Source: Trichaptum fuscoviolaceum
Taxonomy: Eukaryota; Basidiomycota; Agaricomycetes; Hymenochaetales; Trichaptaceae
DNA: 64,000 nucleotides
Direction: 5' to 3'
Assembly: GCA_910574455.1 (NCBI GenBank)
Contig: CAJSYZ010000011.1
Location: 3,146,941-3,210,940 of the forward strand
In this document: in pieces, positions 23,512 through 33,674 of the stretch
Position numbering within the stretch: the stretch's first letter is position 1
Layout of the letters: the number at the start of each line of letters is the position of its first letter
The notes under the pieces: model-generated
Told to the model about the DNA's origin: nothing
Database searches by the model: none
The model's input: only the letters and a program-made list of their open reading frames with translations
Made by a program: the position numbers and the translations under genes

Positions 23512-24014
23512 ATGCTGATGCTGAAGACAAATTCTTATATTTTCTTTGGTCATCTCGTCTGCTGGACTATGCTGGAATATTTTCGGTATAAATTGATCCT
23601 ATAACGCCCCGAGGGGCCTGCAATGCGCAGGCAAAACCCGAGACCACCTCGGGGCTTTTGTGCTCTAACACCAGTAGTAAACCTTTTTTCCCCTAACACT
23701 TGATCTTTTCTTTCCTCAGGAAAACTACTCTCTACTGAAAGTGACTTAATCGTCACTTAAATGTCCTGAGAGACTTATTCAGGATTGGCACTGTTGACTT
23801 ATAATAAAACAATGCTTCAGTCAGTCAGTCAGGACAGTCATTCAGGCAGTTCAGTCATTCAATCACTGAGGTAAAATAAGTAGATAATAATATTATAAAC
23901 AGAAAATAAGTACAATACATAGTTAGTAAACTAAGGACTTGCCGCCTACTCACAAGCGGGCGCAGAGGGGGACGCTGCGCGCTTCGCAACGACACTGTCC
24001 ACTGACGCTGACAC
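23512..24014. other. Intergenic: nested hairpin and TCAG-rich repeat
   Basis: Right after the glucosidase stop lies a nested inverted repeat at 23606-23655, where GCCCCGAGG pairs with CCTCGGGGC and, inside it, GCCTGC pairs with GCAGGC. A TCAG-rich, low-complexity stretch (about 23815-23870, CAGTCAGTCAGTCAGG) and AT-rich DNA follow. This marks the left border of the gene-fragment island. Confidence 0.6.
23606..23655. repeat. Nested inverted repeat (hairpin)
   Basis: The outer arms are GCCCCGAGG and CCTCGGGGC and the inner arms GCCTGC and GCAGGC, with a run of T after the right outer arm. It could fold as RNA near the 3' end of the glucosidase II transcript or represent a transposon terminus. 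Neither is proven. Confidence 0.6.
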
Positions 24015-25637
24015 TCAGCACGGCGGCGTTGGTGCCGGTTCTGTCTTGATTTGTGTAGGCGCGGGAGAACCTGTGCGTGAGAGTGGGTTGGAGGGTGGGC
24101 GGCGGAACAAGGGCTTGGATCCAGGAGTAGACGTGGGCACTGCTGTCAGTGACAGACCTTGTGAGCCAGAACTGTTGTTGTGTTGTTTGTTGTTGGGCTA
24201 CTCCAGCAGTTATGACTTCTGTTTCCTCTTCTTCCTCAGCCTTACGAGTAGTATTATCAGCAGATAAATGTCATGAAGTACATAGCCACTTACCGAGGAG
24301 GCACAAGGATTTTCATCTTCATCGCTATCGTATGCACCATTCTTCTCAATCTTGCGGACAATTCGCTTGCCTGCACCCGTTGACTGCTGCTCTGTTTCCC
24401 CATCTTCGTCTATATAACCCTCTCGTGTCTTATTTGCCATGCGATATTCACGCTTTTGACGTTCCTGGATAATAAATAATAAAGTTCATTTATTGAATAG
24501 TGAGAGAGAAAGAATTGAACAAACCTCAATCTCCTTGGCCTCTTCATCATGGGTGTCCTTAACATCCATCTTCTCTTCATCATCTGCAAACTCCTCCTCC
24601 ATCTCATCCAAGTCGCCCTTGTCCCCTCTGTCCCTTTCCCACCTCCGGCCGTTATCAACACCCTCTTCATCATCTTCCTCGAATAGCCCGCCACAGTCTT
24701 CAGTCTCCTCCCCCCGGGGCCCTGCAAACTGCCCCCAATATCATACACAAGACTTACGCCAGTCGTGGTACCGCTCGCAATCGACGCAGAGATACCATTC
24801 GCTGCGTTATTGCCCAAGCGCATCGACCAGCGGTCCATCTCGCGATTCTTCTCCATCTTCGCCATCAGCTTCTCCGCTCCCTCGAGGCTCGGCGCGATCT
24901 GGTGCGATGCTTCTGGAACTTGTACCACCGGTGCGCAGGCACGAACTTGAACATCTGGTCCTCTGCGGGCATGAACAGCGCGTGCGTCTTGCTCTTCGCC
25001 GCCTCCTCCATCTGTCCCACCCATACCTCGCTGTCCGTCCCATCCTCCACGACCCAGGGATACCGTTCCTCTCGACGTTCTGCCGGATGTGCTCGTGCAC
25101 CAAGAACACCTGCCGAGTCTTCTTCCTGAACTTGCGTTTCCGCTTGTCTTTGTCTTTGACATCCTTCCCTTTCTGTGGGTTCGCCTCGTTGTGGAACGGC
25201 CGCTCCTCTGCATCGACCATGACTAGACGTCCGTCTGCACCAATGACGGGCTTCCCATCTGCCCCTATCATCGGTTTCATGGGCACCTGCGAGCTGACGC
25301 CGCCCACACCCTCACCAGTAGGGTCACGGTGCAGCTCCTTGTGGTTGAGCTTCACGGGCCACGCCCACGTACTTATGTCGACCAGTTTCCGTGAGTTGAA
25401 CTTCATCACGTCGTCTTGCCACCCATGCCTGTCGCAGCTCATCAGCTTGAACTCCTGGTATGGCGCGTCCTCGCCTCTGACATCCGTGAACGTCGAGGCC
25501 AAAGACGACCCGGAGCCCTTGACCTTGATCTCAGACTTCGGCTCTAGCTTCACCAGCGGCTTCCCTGCATTTGGTTCTGTCTTGACTTTCGGCTTCGGTC
25601 GCGACGGCGGCGGTGGGGGTGGCTTTTGAACCTGCAC
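24015..25637 (-). pseudogene. Truncated, frameshifted TFIIF alpha (RAP74/Tfg1-like) copy
   Basis: The minus strand reads like the large subunit of the RNA polymerase II factor TFIIF but needs several frame changes. First frame: EFKLMSCDRHGWQDDVMKFN, SRKLVDISTWAWPVKL, FRKKTRQVFLVHEHIRQN. After a one-base shift near 25080 it continues as REERYPWVVEDGTD, SEVWVGQMEEAAKSKTHALF, FKFVPAHRWYKFQK. A second shift near 24905 gives HQIAPSLEGAEKLMAK. A third in a G-run near 24715 gives the acidic FEEDDEEGVDN and MEEEFADDEEKMDV. After an intron a fourth shift leads into a Ser/Pro linker (GSKPLFRRPPSNPLSRTGSP) and a TGA at 24015. The usual C-terminal winged-helix domain is missing. TFIIF is essential, so this is probably a second, dead copy. 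Introns are kept, so it is not a processed copy. Confidence 0.8.
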
Positions 25638-25749
25638 CAGGATGGGTCAGTATGGATTCTTTTGGAAGAGCGTGGGCTCTCTTTTTTCTCGCTTTATCTT
25701 CCGCAGAGGTGGCTTTGCGCATCGAATGGCTTAAGCTCCAGGGATCGAG

Positions 25750-27640
25750 CTGTGTGGGCTGGCGTATGTGCTTCGGGTGTCCCAGTTGGACAGCATCGGT
25801 TTTTCCCAACGTTCAGGATCCCAATCTTCCGTATCCATGACCGCTACGCCAGGCGCATGCTCAGCTTCACCATTCGAAGGCCTCCGTGCTAGAGAGCTAG
25901 CGATCTGTCGGATGGTAATAATACTGCGCCTGTGGAAATCTTCCATGCGCTGACGCCATTCAACAACCGGGAAACGCTGGACAGCCAATCGAGCACGCAA
26001 GATAGCACCCTCGTCTTCCGTAGACTTAAGCACCATTTAAATTGCCTTCGTAAGCTGGGACAACTTGTGTGCTGATGAACTCGATTCGACAGAGAACCAC
26101 TGTAACCAAAGTTAGATTGTAGATTAGAGACAGAGAATATGAACTTACCCATCCAGGCATGAGACCGAGACCACCAAGCGAGCACAAACACCAAGGGCAC
26201 CTTTGCGACCGAACTGGACAGCGACTAAACCGAACGGCTCATCACGCGAAGAGATTAAAGCAAAGTCGGCACCACTGAACAAGTACGGAGGCACAGCAGT
26301 GAACTCAGGCCTCGATAGTACACTTGGTCCGGATACATCTCCATGAGACGAGCAAGCTTCTCCGCAGCGAAACGACCATACAAATGAATGACGGCATGAT
26401 CTCGAGCTCCCAGTGTCCGTCGGCAGTATTGTCCATCTGAAAATCCACACCTCTGTCGAAACCCCACATATTGAACTGACCACGGGTGAGGAAGTGAGGG
26501 ACACGGCGCTGGTGAGCATAATTCCTGTCCGCATGCACACCAGTATAGGCTGATGCAGCAATACCAGTTAAGTCTAACTCAAATCGAATCAGTAAGTATA
26601 CAGCTCATATAAGAGTAAAAGCGCTTACATTGCACAATAATATGCTTGCCTGTCCACCAACTCTCATCATTATCAAACAAGCTCTTATCTATGCTCGTCA
26701 CATCCTCATACGCAGCCCACGTCCATTTCTGTCCTGCAAAGGCGGGTTGTTCCAGATGATGACAATAATACCGTCTGGCACGCCCATCAGCGTCGCGTTC
26801 CACGCCCACGAGCTCGCCCCAGCACCTGAGATCGTTGCAGGATCGGAGTTATGCAACCGCTCCGCAGTTCACGGCGGTGATCAAGGGGCTTCCACCCTTG
26901 CCCGAGCTGAGACGTTGAACGAGATGCTCGCCGTCACCTGGCCACAGTTCATCGGGTCGTTGGATTCCAAGCTAATATCGACCGTCGTCGCATTCGCATC
27001 GCCCGACTCCGCCTGTATGCGAGCATCGTGACCTGACCTGAACCTCGTCAACTGCGGAGGGACCGCAACCCACTCCGCCTCAGGCACAAGCAGCTTGAAG
27101 CTATACGGATCCATCGTGATACTATTAAAGCGTACCTGGAATGGGGTGTTGCCGTTGTTGCTACAATGACAGCGAGTCTTACAAAGTGGACGTCTCAAAC
27201 GGTGCAAACAGATTATTCACGACCGTCCCGCTCAGATCCCTGCACGCGAGGCAATCCACAAGCCCAGTTCGATTTCCGTCTGATTAGATCCAGGTAGCTG
27301 CTCGAAATGCGTCCAATTTTCGCGCTGCACGAGGTGGAATCCATCCTGAAGGGCAGCATAGACAGAGCGGAGGTAGTTGAACTGCGTGTACATGCGCTGC
27401 GCCTCCGACGTCGGGTCAAAAGTGATCAAGCGAATTCGAATCATCGTAACGGCCTGAGCCTTCTGCAACGGCATGTTCATATACTGGTCTGAGCCGAGTT
27501 TGTAGCATCCATGGCGCTGCCAAACGGAGTTGGCGGGCATAGCTTGACGACTGTTCCAAGATCAGCACTCAGGTCCTGACAGATATGAATGAGATATGAA
27601 AAAGGTACTAACCCAAAGAGATAGTTGCCAGCACCGTTAT
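25750..27640 (-). pseudogene. Alpha-1,3-glucan synthase relic, part 2 (collapsed)
   Basis: The minus strand holds pieces of the cell-wall enzyme alpha-1,3-glucan synthase in native order, with most of the protein missing. From the right: DNGAGNYLFG, NSVWQRHGCYKLGSDQYMNM, LRSVYAALQDGFHLVQRENW and PGSNQTEIELGLWIASRAGI (amylase-like domain). Then [96 protein letters not shown] (glycogen-synthase-like domain), and AVQRFPVVEWRQRMEDFH at 25.9 kb. Intact family members are about 2,400 residues. Here under 2 kb of DNA spans both catalytic domains, and frame changes occur between pieces. It is clearly non-functional, and it runs directly into the TFIIF-alpha relic. Confidence 0.85.
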
Positions 27641-28650
27641 CACGGCAAACATAGGTAGCTGTCTGAAGTGAAGACAGGGCGTGTGAAGCTGTGTCCCTTC
27701 TTTAGAACGCTGTTATTGCGCGTGACAGGTATTCGAGCCAGATTAGGTGTTTAATAGTTAAAAAGGTAATGCGTGAGAAATAAAGTCAGTCTGGCTTTGT
27801 TTAAGGGAAACAGCTGTCTGAAACAGCCACTTGAGCCAGCCTTTCTGTGCTGCAGCAACACAGCTTTGTCACACAGTTTATCTGTCTACTTTGATGTCAG
27901 AAAGGCTGTCTTAATGGGCTGTCACACGCTGTGTCAGCCGAACTGTCTCATTGTAAGTCAGACACACGTGACAGCATAACTGTCTTCTTTGACTGACTCG
28001 CATTCAGACAGCTGTGTTAGTCACTTCAGCTGACTTTATTAGAAACAACAAGGCTACCTTTACTGCCTGTCTTTCTTACAGATAGTCTGTCCAGACAGCC
28101 CAGCTGTTTCAATTGTTAAGAGTGGGCTATCGAGTGGAGTACTGAGCGGGACAATAAGCAGGCTACTGCTGTCTGAAAGTAAAACAGCTAGGCTGTCTGG
28201 ACAGACTATCTGTAAGAAAGACAGGCAGTAAAGGTAGCCTTGTTGTTTCTAATAAAGTCAGCTGAAGTGACTAACACAGCTGTCTGAATGCGAGTCAGTC
28301 AAAGAAGACAGTTATGCTGTCACGTGTGTCTGACTTACAATGAGACAGTTCGGCTGACACAGCGTGTGACAGCCCATTAAGACAGCCTTTCTGACATCAA
28401 AGTAGACAGATAAACTGTGTGACAAAGCTGTGTTGCTGCAGCACAGAAAGGCTGGCTCAAGTGGCTGTTTCAGACAGCTGTTTCCCTTAAACAAAGCCAG
28501 ACTGACTTTATTTCTCACGCATTACCTTTTTAACTATTAAACACCTAATCTGGCTCGAACACCTGTCACGCGCAATAACAGCGTTCTAAAGAAGGGACAC
28601 AGCTTCACACGCCCTGTCTTCACTTCAGACAGCTACCTATGTTTGCCGTG
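27641..28650. mobile_element. Fold-back (long inverted repeat) element
   Basis: Two 469-bp arms, 27641-28109 and 28182-28650, are near-perfect inverted copies around a 72-bp spacer (28110-28181). One mismatch was seen (ATTCGAGCC versus GTTCGAGCC), and a 68-residue frame is identical in both arms. The termini read CACGGCAAACATAGG. The three bases before the left arm and after the right arm are both TAT, consistent with a 3-bp target duplication. The arms are rich in CTGTCTGA- and CAGACAG-like motifs and encode nothing recognisable. It sits inside the glucan synthase relic. It is probably a non-autonomous DNA transposon mobilised in trans. Confidence 0.8.
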
Positions 28651-29180
28651 TATCGCAGCTAAATCAGGAGGCGGCAGCATTGTGGTTGTACGACCACGGC
28701 CAATATACAAAGCTCTGAAGGTGATGCCACCCGGTGACTTCACCGGTAATGAAGAAGTTGTTCTTGTTGACACTTGCCGCACACGAGCGCGCAGCTGTGG
28801 TACATTCTGTCAGTGCGTCCAATGCGACCTATGTGCTGTCGTCGATACGAATGGTGTCGATGCCGAGTGCCGCGATTCGCCATCACTTAAGGATTCCACA
28901 CCGTCAGACGATTTTGCACGGATGCAATCTTGGTCAGTCGAATGAACACCAAAGGCCTATACAGCCTGAGGGAAAAATCAAACTGTGGACAACACCGCCA
29001 AAGCGCAGCTGCGTCTCCTGCCAATCGTTTTCAAACATCGTCTGGAAGAAGTCATTGTTGCTCGGGTCTCCATTGGCAAACCTGTTTAGCAGCACAGCCT
29101 GGATCATGATGTAGGAGAAGGAGAGAAACATCGGAGAGATGCTAAAAGCACCAGCAATTGTGCCAGTGCTTGTCCACACT
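28651..29180 (-). pseudogene. Alpha-1,3-glucan synthase relic, part 1 (N-terminal pieces)
   Basis: To the right of the fold-back element the minus strand continues the same relic: LLNRFANGDPSNNDFFQTMF and ENDWQETQLRFGG match the start of the amylase-like domain of fungal alpha-1,3-glucan synthase. NNFFITGEVTGG..., TFRALYIGRGRT and LPPPDLAA (across a frameshift) match a block further along. Removing the inserted element and one TAT copy would join DLAA almost directly to DNGAGNYLFG. In intact enzymes these are widely separated, so the internal deletion predates the insertion. More 5' DNA (to about 29290) may belong too. Confidence 0.75.
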
Positions 29181-30205
29181 GTAGCTGAGCAGTCAAGGCG
29201 CGAATATAATAAGGCAGATCAGCACTACTAGTAGGTTCCGACCTTGTTGCGATCCGTCCGAAACTGTAAGGCAATGAATTGGATCTGAAGCCGTGCAATA
29301 GATCTAAAGATCTAAAGATGATGTACTACTTGAAGTTGGAAAGCTGTGTACTTACTACTACATTAGGCAAAAAAGATTAGGCATCGGGCGTGCGAAAAGT
29401 CACGTGTCAGTAAAGCTTTCTCTTGTAAAACGGTGATCCTTTTAGCAAAACAAAACCCTCTACCCTTACGGGTCTCGGGAACAAGCAGTTAGAGGCTGTG
29501 AGTTAACTCACAGCAGAGCCCGCTACCCAGAGATGGGTACGAAGAAAGTGTTACAGAAAGAAGAAAAAAAAACATTTATTTTGACATACATACAAAAGTC
29601 TACTATCATTAAGTTTGTTCTGTAGTCTGCGACAACCTCGGGATACTGTCTTCTTTGAGACGTGGGTCAGGTTACAGACTCGGATGTCATGGGACGTCCG
29701 AGGGACCGCGCCTGACAACACGCGATGAAAATGCAAGCCGCGATGACTGCGTCAAGGTCCTTCTCCCTCCGTAGCTCTTCTTCATCCGAACGCTTGTACA
29801 GCTGTTTTGCGATGTCGCTGATCGTCTTCGGGAGGGAGAACTAAGTTCAACTAACGCACTAGCTCAAGATGCGCGGGGACGGGGTGGTTGCGACTTGCGG
29901 ACAGCTACTGCAGCCTTCATCGCGTTCAAGAGCTATAGTAGGTTCGAGCGCCGCGCGCTAAGCGCAGGCGAGCAACTTCTGAGGGGCGCAAGCATGCGGT
30001 GGGTTGCGCTCTGTTTGCATAGGTAGAGCGTCATGTGCCCTGTAATTAGGGCTTCTTCTCGCAGAATACCAGGCCGCTTATGCTGTGCGACGAGATATGA
30101 AAGGCCATTTGTTCGTGCATACGATACTTGTGTACCCTGTATATCGTAGAATACGAATATTCAATTAGAATATTGAACAGAATCGAAATGGTGAAACTTA
30201 TTTAC
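29181..30205. other. Unassigned DNA within the fragment island
   Basis: It contains a short imperfect repeat/hairpin region around 29445-29540 (GTGAGTTAACTCAC is a palindrome at about 29499-29512), an A-rich tract at 29562-29574, and open frames without motifs. No gene was recognised. Confidence 0.4.
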
Positions 30206-30535
30206 CAGGCTCACCCATCGCTTCGTTGTTGTCAGAGCGAGGTGCGCTTTGGTGGCGGACCTCGCCGTGTTCCCTGCGCATGCTCTTGGGGCGCGGTCCT
30301 TTATGCTATACACGAAGAATTTTAGTGAAGCATGAAGTAAAGTACCTGAGATCACTCACCAGCCTGCAGTAAAGCACACCCAATGCAATTCAGCTCGTCG
30401 TTCAAGCCGCGGCGCCAAAAATGGGTATGCATCGCACCGCAATCGCTGCACTCGGCTTTCACACTGCCAGGGCGGTCGACTGTGCTTGAGCACTCCGCCC
30501 CCTGATCCCGGCAGCTACAATGCTCCCTGCACCTG
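30206..30535 (-). pseudogene. GATA-type zinc-finger gene fragment
   Basis: On the minus strand, the exon from about 30535 to 30360 encodes a Cys-rich lead (REHCSCRDQGAECSS) and then ECSDCGAMHTHFWRRGLND followed by ELNCIGC. This is a CX2C-X18-CX2C GATA finger with the characteristic WRRG. The cysteine pairs map to 30439-30450 and 30376-30387. A GTGAGT...AAG intron joins it to an exon (30299-30206) encoding PRPKSMRREHGEV. No start or complete gene is visible on either side, and the next DNA upstream is a TFIIB piece. It is therefore a fragment, or a very short chimeric gene. GATA fingers bind DNA in the nucleus. Confidence 0.6.
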
Positions 30536-30559
30536 ACACCGTCGCGCTTGGTGTCCGTT

Positions 30560-30930
30560 CGTTGCAGTTTTGGATGTCCTCACAGACAAAGTCGGTTTCC
30601 CACCGCCGCGGGGTGTAGACACGGAGACGCGGTGGCTGCTGATGCTCATAGTGGTAGCACCGTCACACAACGAATTGTCTCCCTTGTCATTTGCAAATGT
30701 CTAATAGAGGCTGAGTCTTCTTCTGTTAAAGAAAAGCGAGCCATAATTCACTTACACACCATTCACTGCGAGCATCTACAGCCCTGTCACCCAATACCAA
30801 TCCACATCCTCCACAGACAAGGTCACCGCTGCTGAAACGTCGCTCGGGTACTAATATTTGCACACGCGCCAGGGATGATGTCGAACCGTTTGCCACACCG
30901 CTCAAGGGCGGCGCGTCGCCATTAGGAGTG
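30560..30930 (-). pseudogene. TFIIB N-terminal zinc-ribbon fragment
   Basis: The minus strand encodes RFSSGDLVCGGCGLVLGDRA followed by VDARSEW, the hallmark second half of the TFIIB zinc ribbon and B-reader. A GTAAGT...TTAG intron follows, and then TFANDKGDNSLCDGATTM, the expected continuation. The first cysteine pair is degraded and the cyclin-fold domains that make up most of TFIIB are absent. TFIIB is an essential, single-copy initiation factor in most fungi, so this is a dead partial copy, like the TFIIF relic 5 kb away. Confidence 0.7.
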
Positions 30931-31853
30931 CCTATGAGTGAGTGCCAATATGTGAGTCCGACTTCGAGAAAGAAAAGAAAAAGAAGAAAGAGTACATACG
31001 TTACTCGTTGGCGACGACGGCGAGGACTGAAGCTGCGGGCTGCGCAGTCTCGGGAACACCCGAGACACTACTTTACATAAGTTACGTATCTTTGTCATTG
31101 TCATGTGAGCAAAAAGGACTTATATATCGAAATCTGCCCATATATATCCAAGGACCCCCCATATAAGGCAATTTCACGTGACCTTTTGACTTTTGGCGGT
31201 AAAAACAGACAGTTGCATACCCTAAGAATACCCAGCTACCCAAGGGGTAGCGGGAATATTAAGAACCGCCATTCGGGTTTTCATGTGAGTACTTCGCGCG
31301 GACCGGCGTTTATTGATTAGCGCTAGGCAAGCTGAAAATATGGACGCTGCCCATGATTTCTCCAACTTGAAGAAACAATAAACCATAGTGTATAGTAACA
31401 CTTTTACTGTGTCAGATGATTATTTCGCCATTTTCAAGTTTGAAGATAGCGCCCATTTCGAGCTCCGCGAAGATACCAGCGAGTAGCTCTGTTCTCGAGG
31501 AGACTTCAACGACGCGACTACAACTTGAAAGTCTCATACATCATGTCTTGACTTTAGCTTCAACGAAATTGAGTGTCTGGCTATCCATATACTCGAAGTG
31601 ATCGAAACACTCCGGGCGACAATATGGATCGAAATCGGCTAAAAGCCGGTCTATTCCACTGCTTCTTTGGCGCTACGTTGACGAACACAGTCAATAATTC
31701 CGAACGAAATGGCGGATCAAGGTCACAAGGTATGAGGAATAATTTTACGTACTGCTCTGAATCTTGGATGAGGCAAAGGTATTAAAATGCCTCCAGCAGA
31801 CGACTTGCTTTGTAGCAACTTAGTGCTGCCACGGTGGTCTACGACTTCAAACG
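30931..31853. other. Intergenic, right border of the fragment island
   Basis: A purine-rich tract (30967-30990) and AT-rich DNA. No conserved coding motif was found. The promoter of the downstream esterase should lie in the last few hundred bases. Confidence 0.4.
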
Positions 31854-33575
31854 ATGATCTCGCAATTTCTCGTGGGCTTTGTGGCACTTGTACCAATAGT
31901 TTTGGCTCAACAAGGCCAATGGCAACAATGTATGTTGTACTATGTCTGAAGTGGCGCTCTTCAATTTGAACGACTGGCTAAATTATGACTGGACTTCACC
32001 AGGCGGTGGCATCGGATGGACCGGTGAAACAACTTGTGTATCGGGGTTAGTTCCTCCTGTTTCTCTTTTGTCAACGATAGCAAAACTTGATTGGATTTTA
32101 CAGAACCATCTGCACGTCTTTGAACGACTGTGAGAGACTGAACAATGCTTGACCCGGGCCTCTCGTAACTAGTGGTATCCCAGACTATTCTCAGTGTCTT
32201 GCTGGTTCGGCTTCCACGACATCCACAACCAGCAAGGCATCAACAACAACAGCGTCTCCTTCGGGACCGTCTGCTACTCCGAATTTCTGGTTCAGCTTGT
32301 ATGCCTACTAACTACATAGAACGTTGAAAAGTACTCATCCTTTTGGAAAGTGGTGATTCTTACACCCAAACTGATTTCGATCCTACCGGAACACTTCCAT
32401 CAATCGGGAATCCTCTCGGAAACCCTCCGTACCCGGTATGCATCACATATATTGCCTTTAGTTGCAATTTATGCTTACTTCTTTTTCAGGGATACACTGG
32501 GGGCGGTGGTGTTAACTGGATCGATGTGGACACTGTTGTATACAACAAGTCGCTAATCCTTACGTATAATTACGCTTACGGTGGCGCGACTATCGATGCC
32601 TCTCTCGTCCCTCCCTCCAGCTCGACTATCCTGACTTTGACTGACCAAGTCAATGAGTTCCTCTCGGGGGCTGCTACGAAACCTGCAACTGCACCCTGGA
32701 CAAGCACAAATGCTCTGTTCTCATTTTGGATTGGAATCAACGACATTGGAAATTCCTGGTCCGCAAGCGGTAACCGTAGCGCGTAAGTGGAGGGGATACC
32801 TCTTCATAGTGAAATCAATCTGATGCTAAACACAGGTTCGCCGAGTTGCTTCTCGGCGCATATTTCACTGATGTCCAAAAAGTTGTGAGTGCGAGAGACC
32901 CAACTGCAACCCTCGAGGTTCTCTAACATACCTTTAGTAGTAAGCAGACACTAGTACGGTCTTCCGCTGTTGTCTATTGACACCTTGAGAAGCGATGTGG
33001 GTGCTCGCAACTTCTTGTTCATCAACGTTCCACCTGTAGATCGCTCGCCTTTAGTACGTATGACGGCTTGCTGTAATCTCGTTCTCAATTGTGGATTTAC
33101 TGAACTTCGCGTAGATGGCTGCGTCCGGTGCTGCCGCCCAGGCTGCTGAGAAAGCCGTCATCATTGACTTCAACAACAGGCTTGCAACCCATGTCTCGCA
33201 ATTCAAGAGCAACAACTCTGACGTAAATATAGATCAGTATAGTCCTTTCGTTTAACTCATCGTTTCGGCAGATTAACACCTGGCTTTGGGACTCCTGGTC
33301 CGCCTTTTCGACCGTATTGGATGATGCTACTGCATACGGCTTCGTCGACAACACGTCTTATGGTAACGCTGGGGACTTCTGGGGGTAAGTGACGAGATAA
33401 GCCACTATATTTTGAAGCTAATCGTTTTGAAACATTTTAGTAATAACTACCACCCTTCCGGTTCGTCCTGCGATGTGTTGAGGGTGTTTGTTGACCACTG
33501 ACGTTATCTATAGCTGGCGCACAAACCATTTGGGGACAAGACGTTGCCAACCTTCTGTCAGACACCATTTGGTGA
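31854..33575 (+). CDS. Secreted carbohydrate esterase, family CE16, with CBM1
   Basis: The ATG at 31854 starts a signal peptide (MISQFLVGFVALVPIVLAQ). It is followed by a fungal cellulose-binding module (CBM1): QGQWQQCGGIGWTG, ETTCVSG, TICTSLNDYYSQCLAG, spread over exons joined at 31930-32002 and two later introns. A Ser/Thr-rich linker leads to the SGNH-type esterase domain: FGDSYTQTDFDP (catalytic Ser), WIGINDIGNSW (block III Asn) and DFWGNNYHPS (catalytic Asp/His). The stop is at 33573-33575. CE16 enzymes remove acetyl groups from hemicellulose oligosaccharides outside the cell, and the CBM1 anchors them to cellulose. All introns are short and preserve frame. This suggests a plant-biomass-degrading lifestyle. 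Confidence 0.88.
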
Positions 33576-33674
33576 AAGCCACTGAAATCTCCCTGACTAA
33601 TCATAGAGCGCTATTGGCCTGCATTGATTGGACGTTGACACGACGTTTGTGAAGGCACCGTAAATAAGCAATTG

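Noticed and set aside
23606..23655. Bacterial-type rho-independent terminator
   Set aside because: The hairpin plus T-run looks similar, but the genome is clearly eukaryotic with spliceosomal introns.
24493..25629. A 378-residue Ser/Pro-rich frame on the plus strand
   Set aside because: It is antisense to the TFIIF-alpha relic, whose minus-strand motifs are specific. The Ser-rich composition is the complement of Glu/Asp-rich codons.
27773..28518. Two identical 68-residue frames on opposite strands
   Set aside because: They are the same sequence in the two arms of the inverted repeat and show no protein motif.
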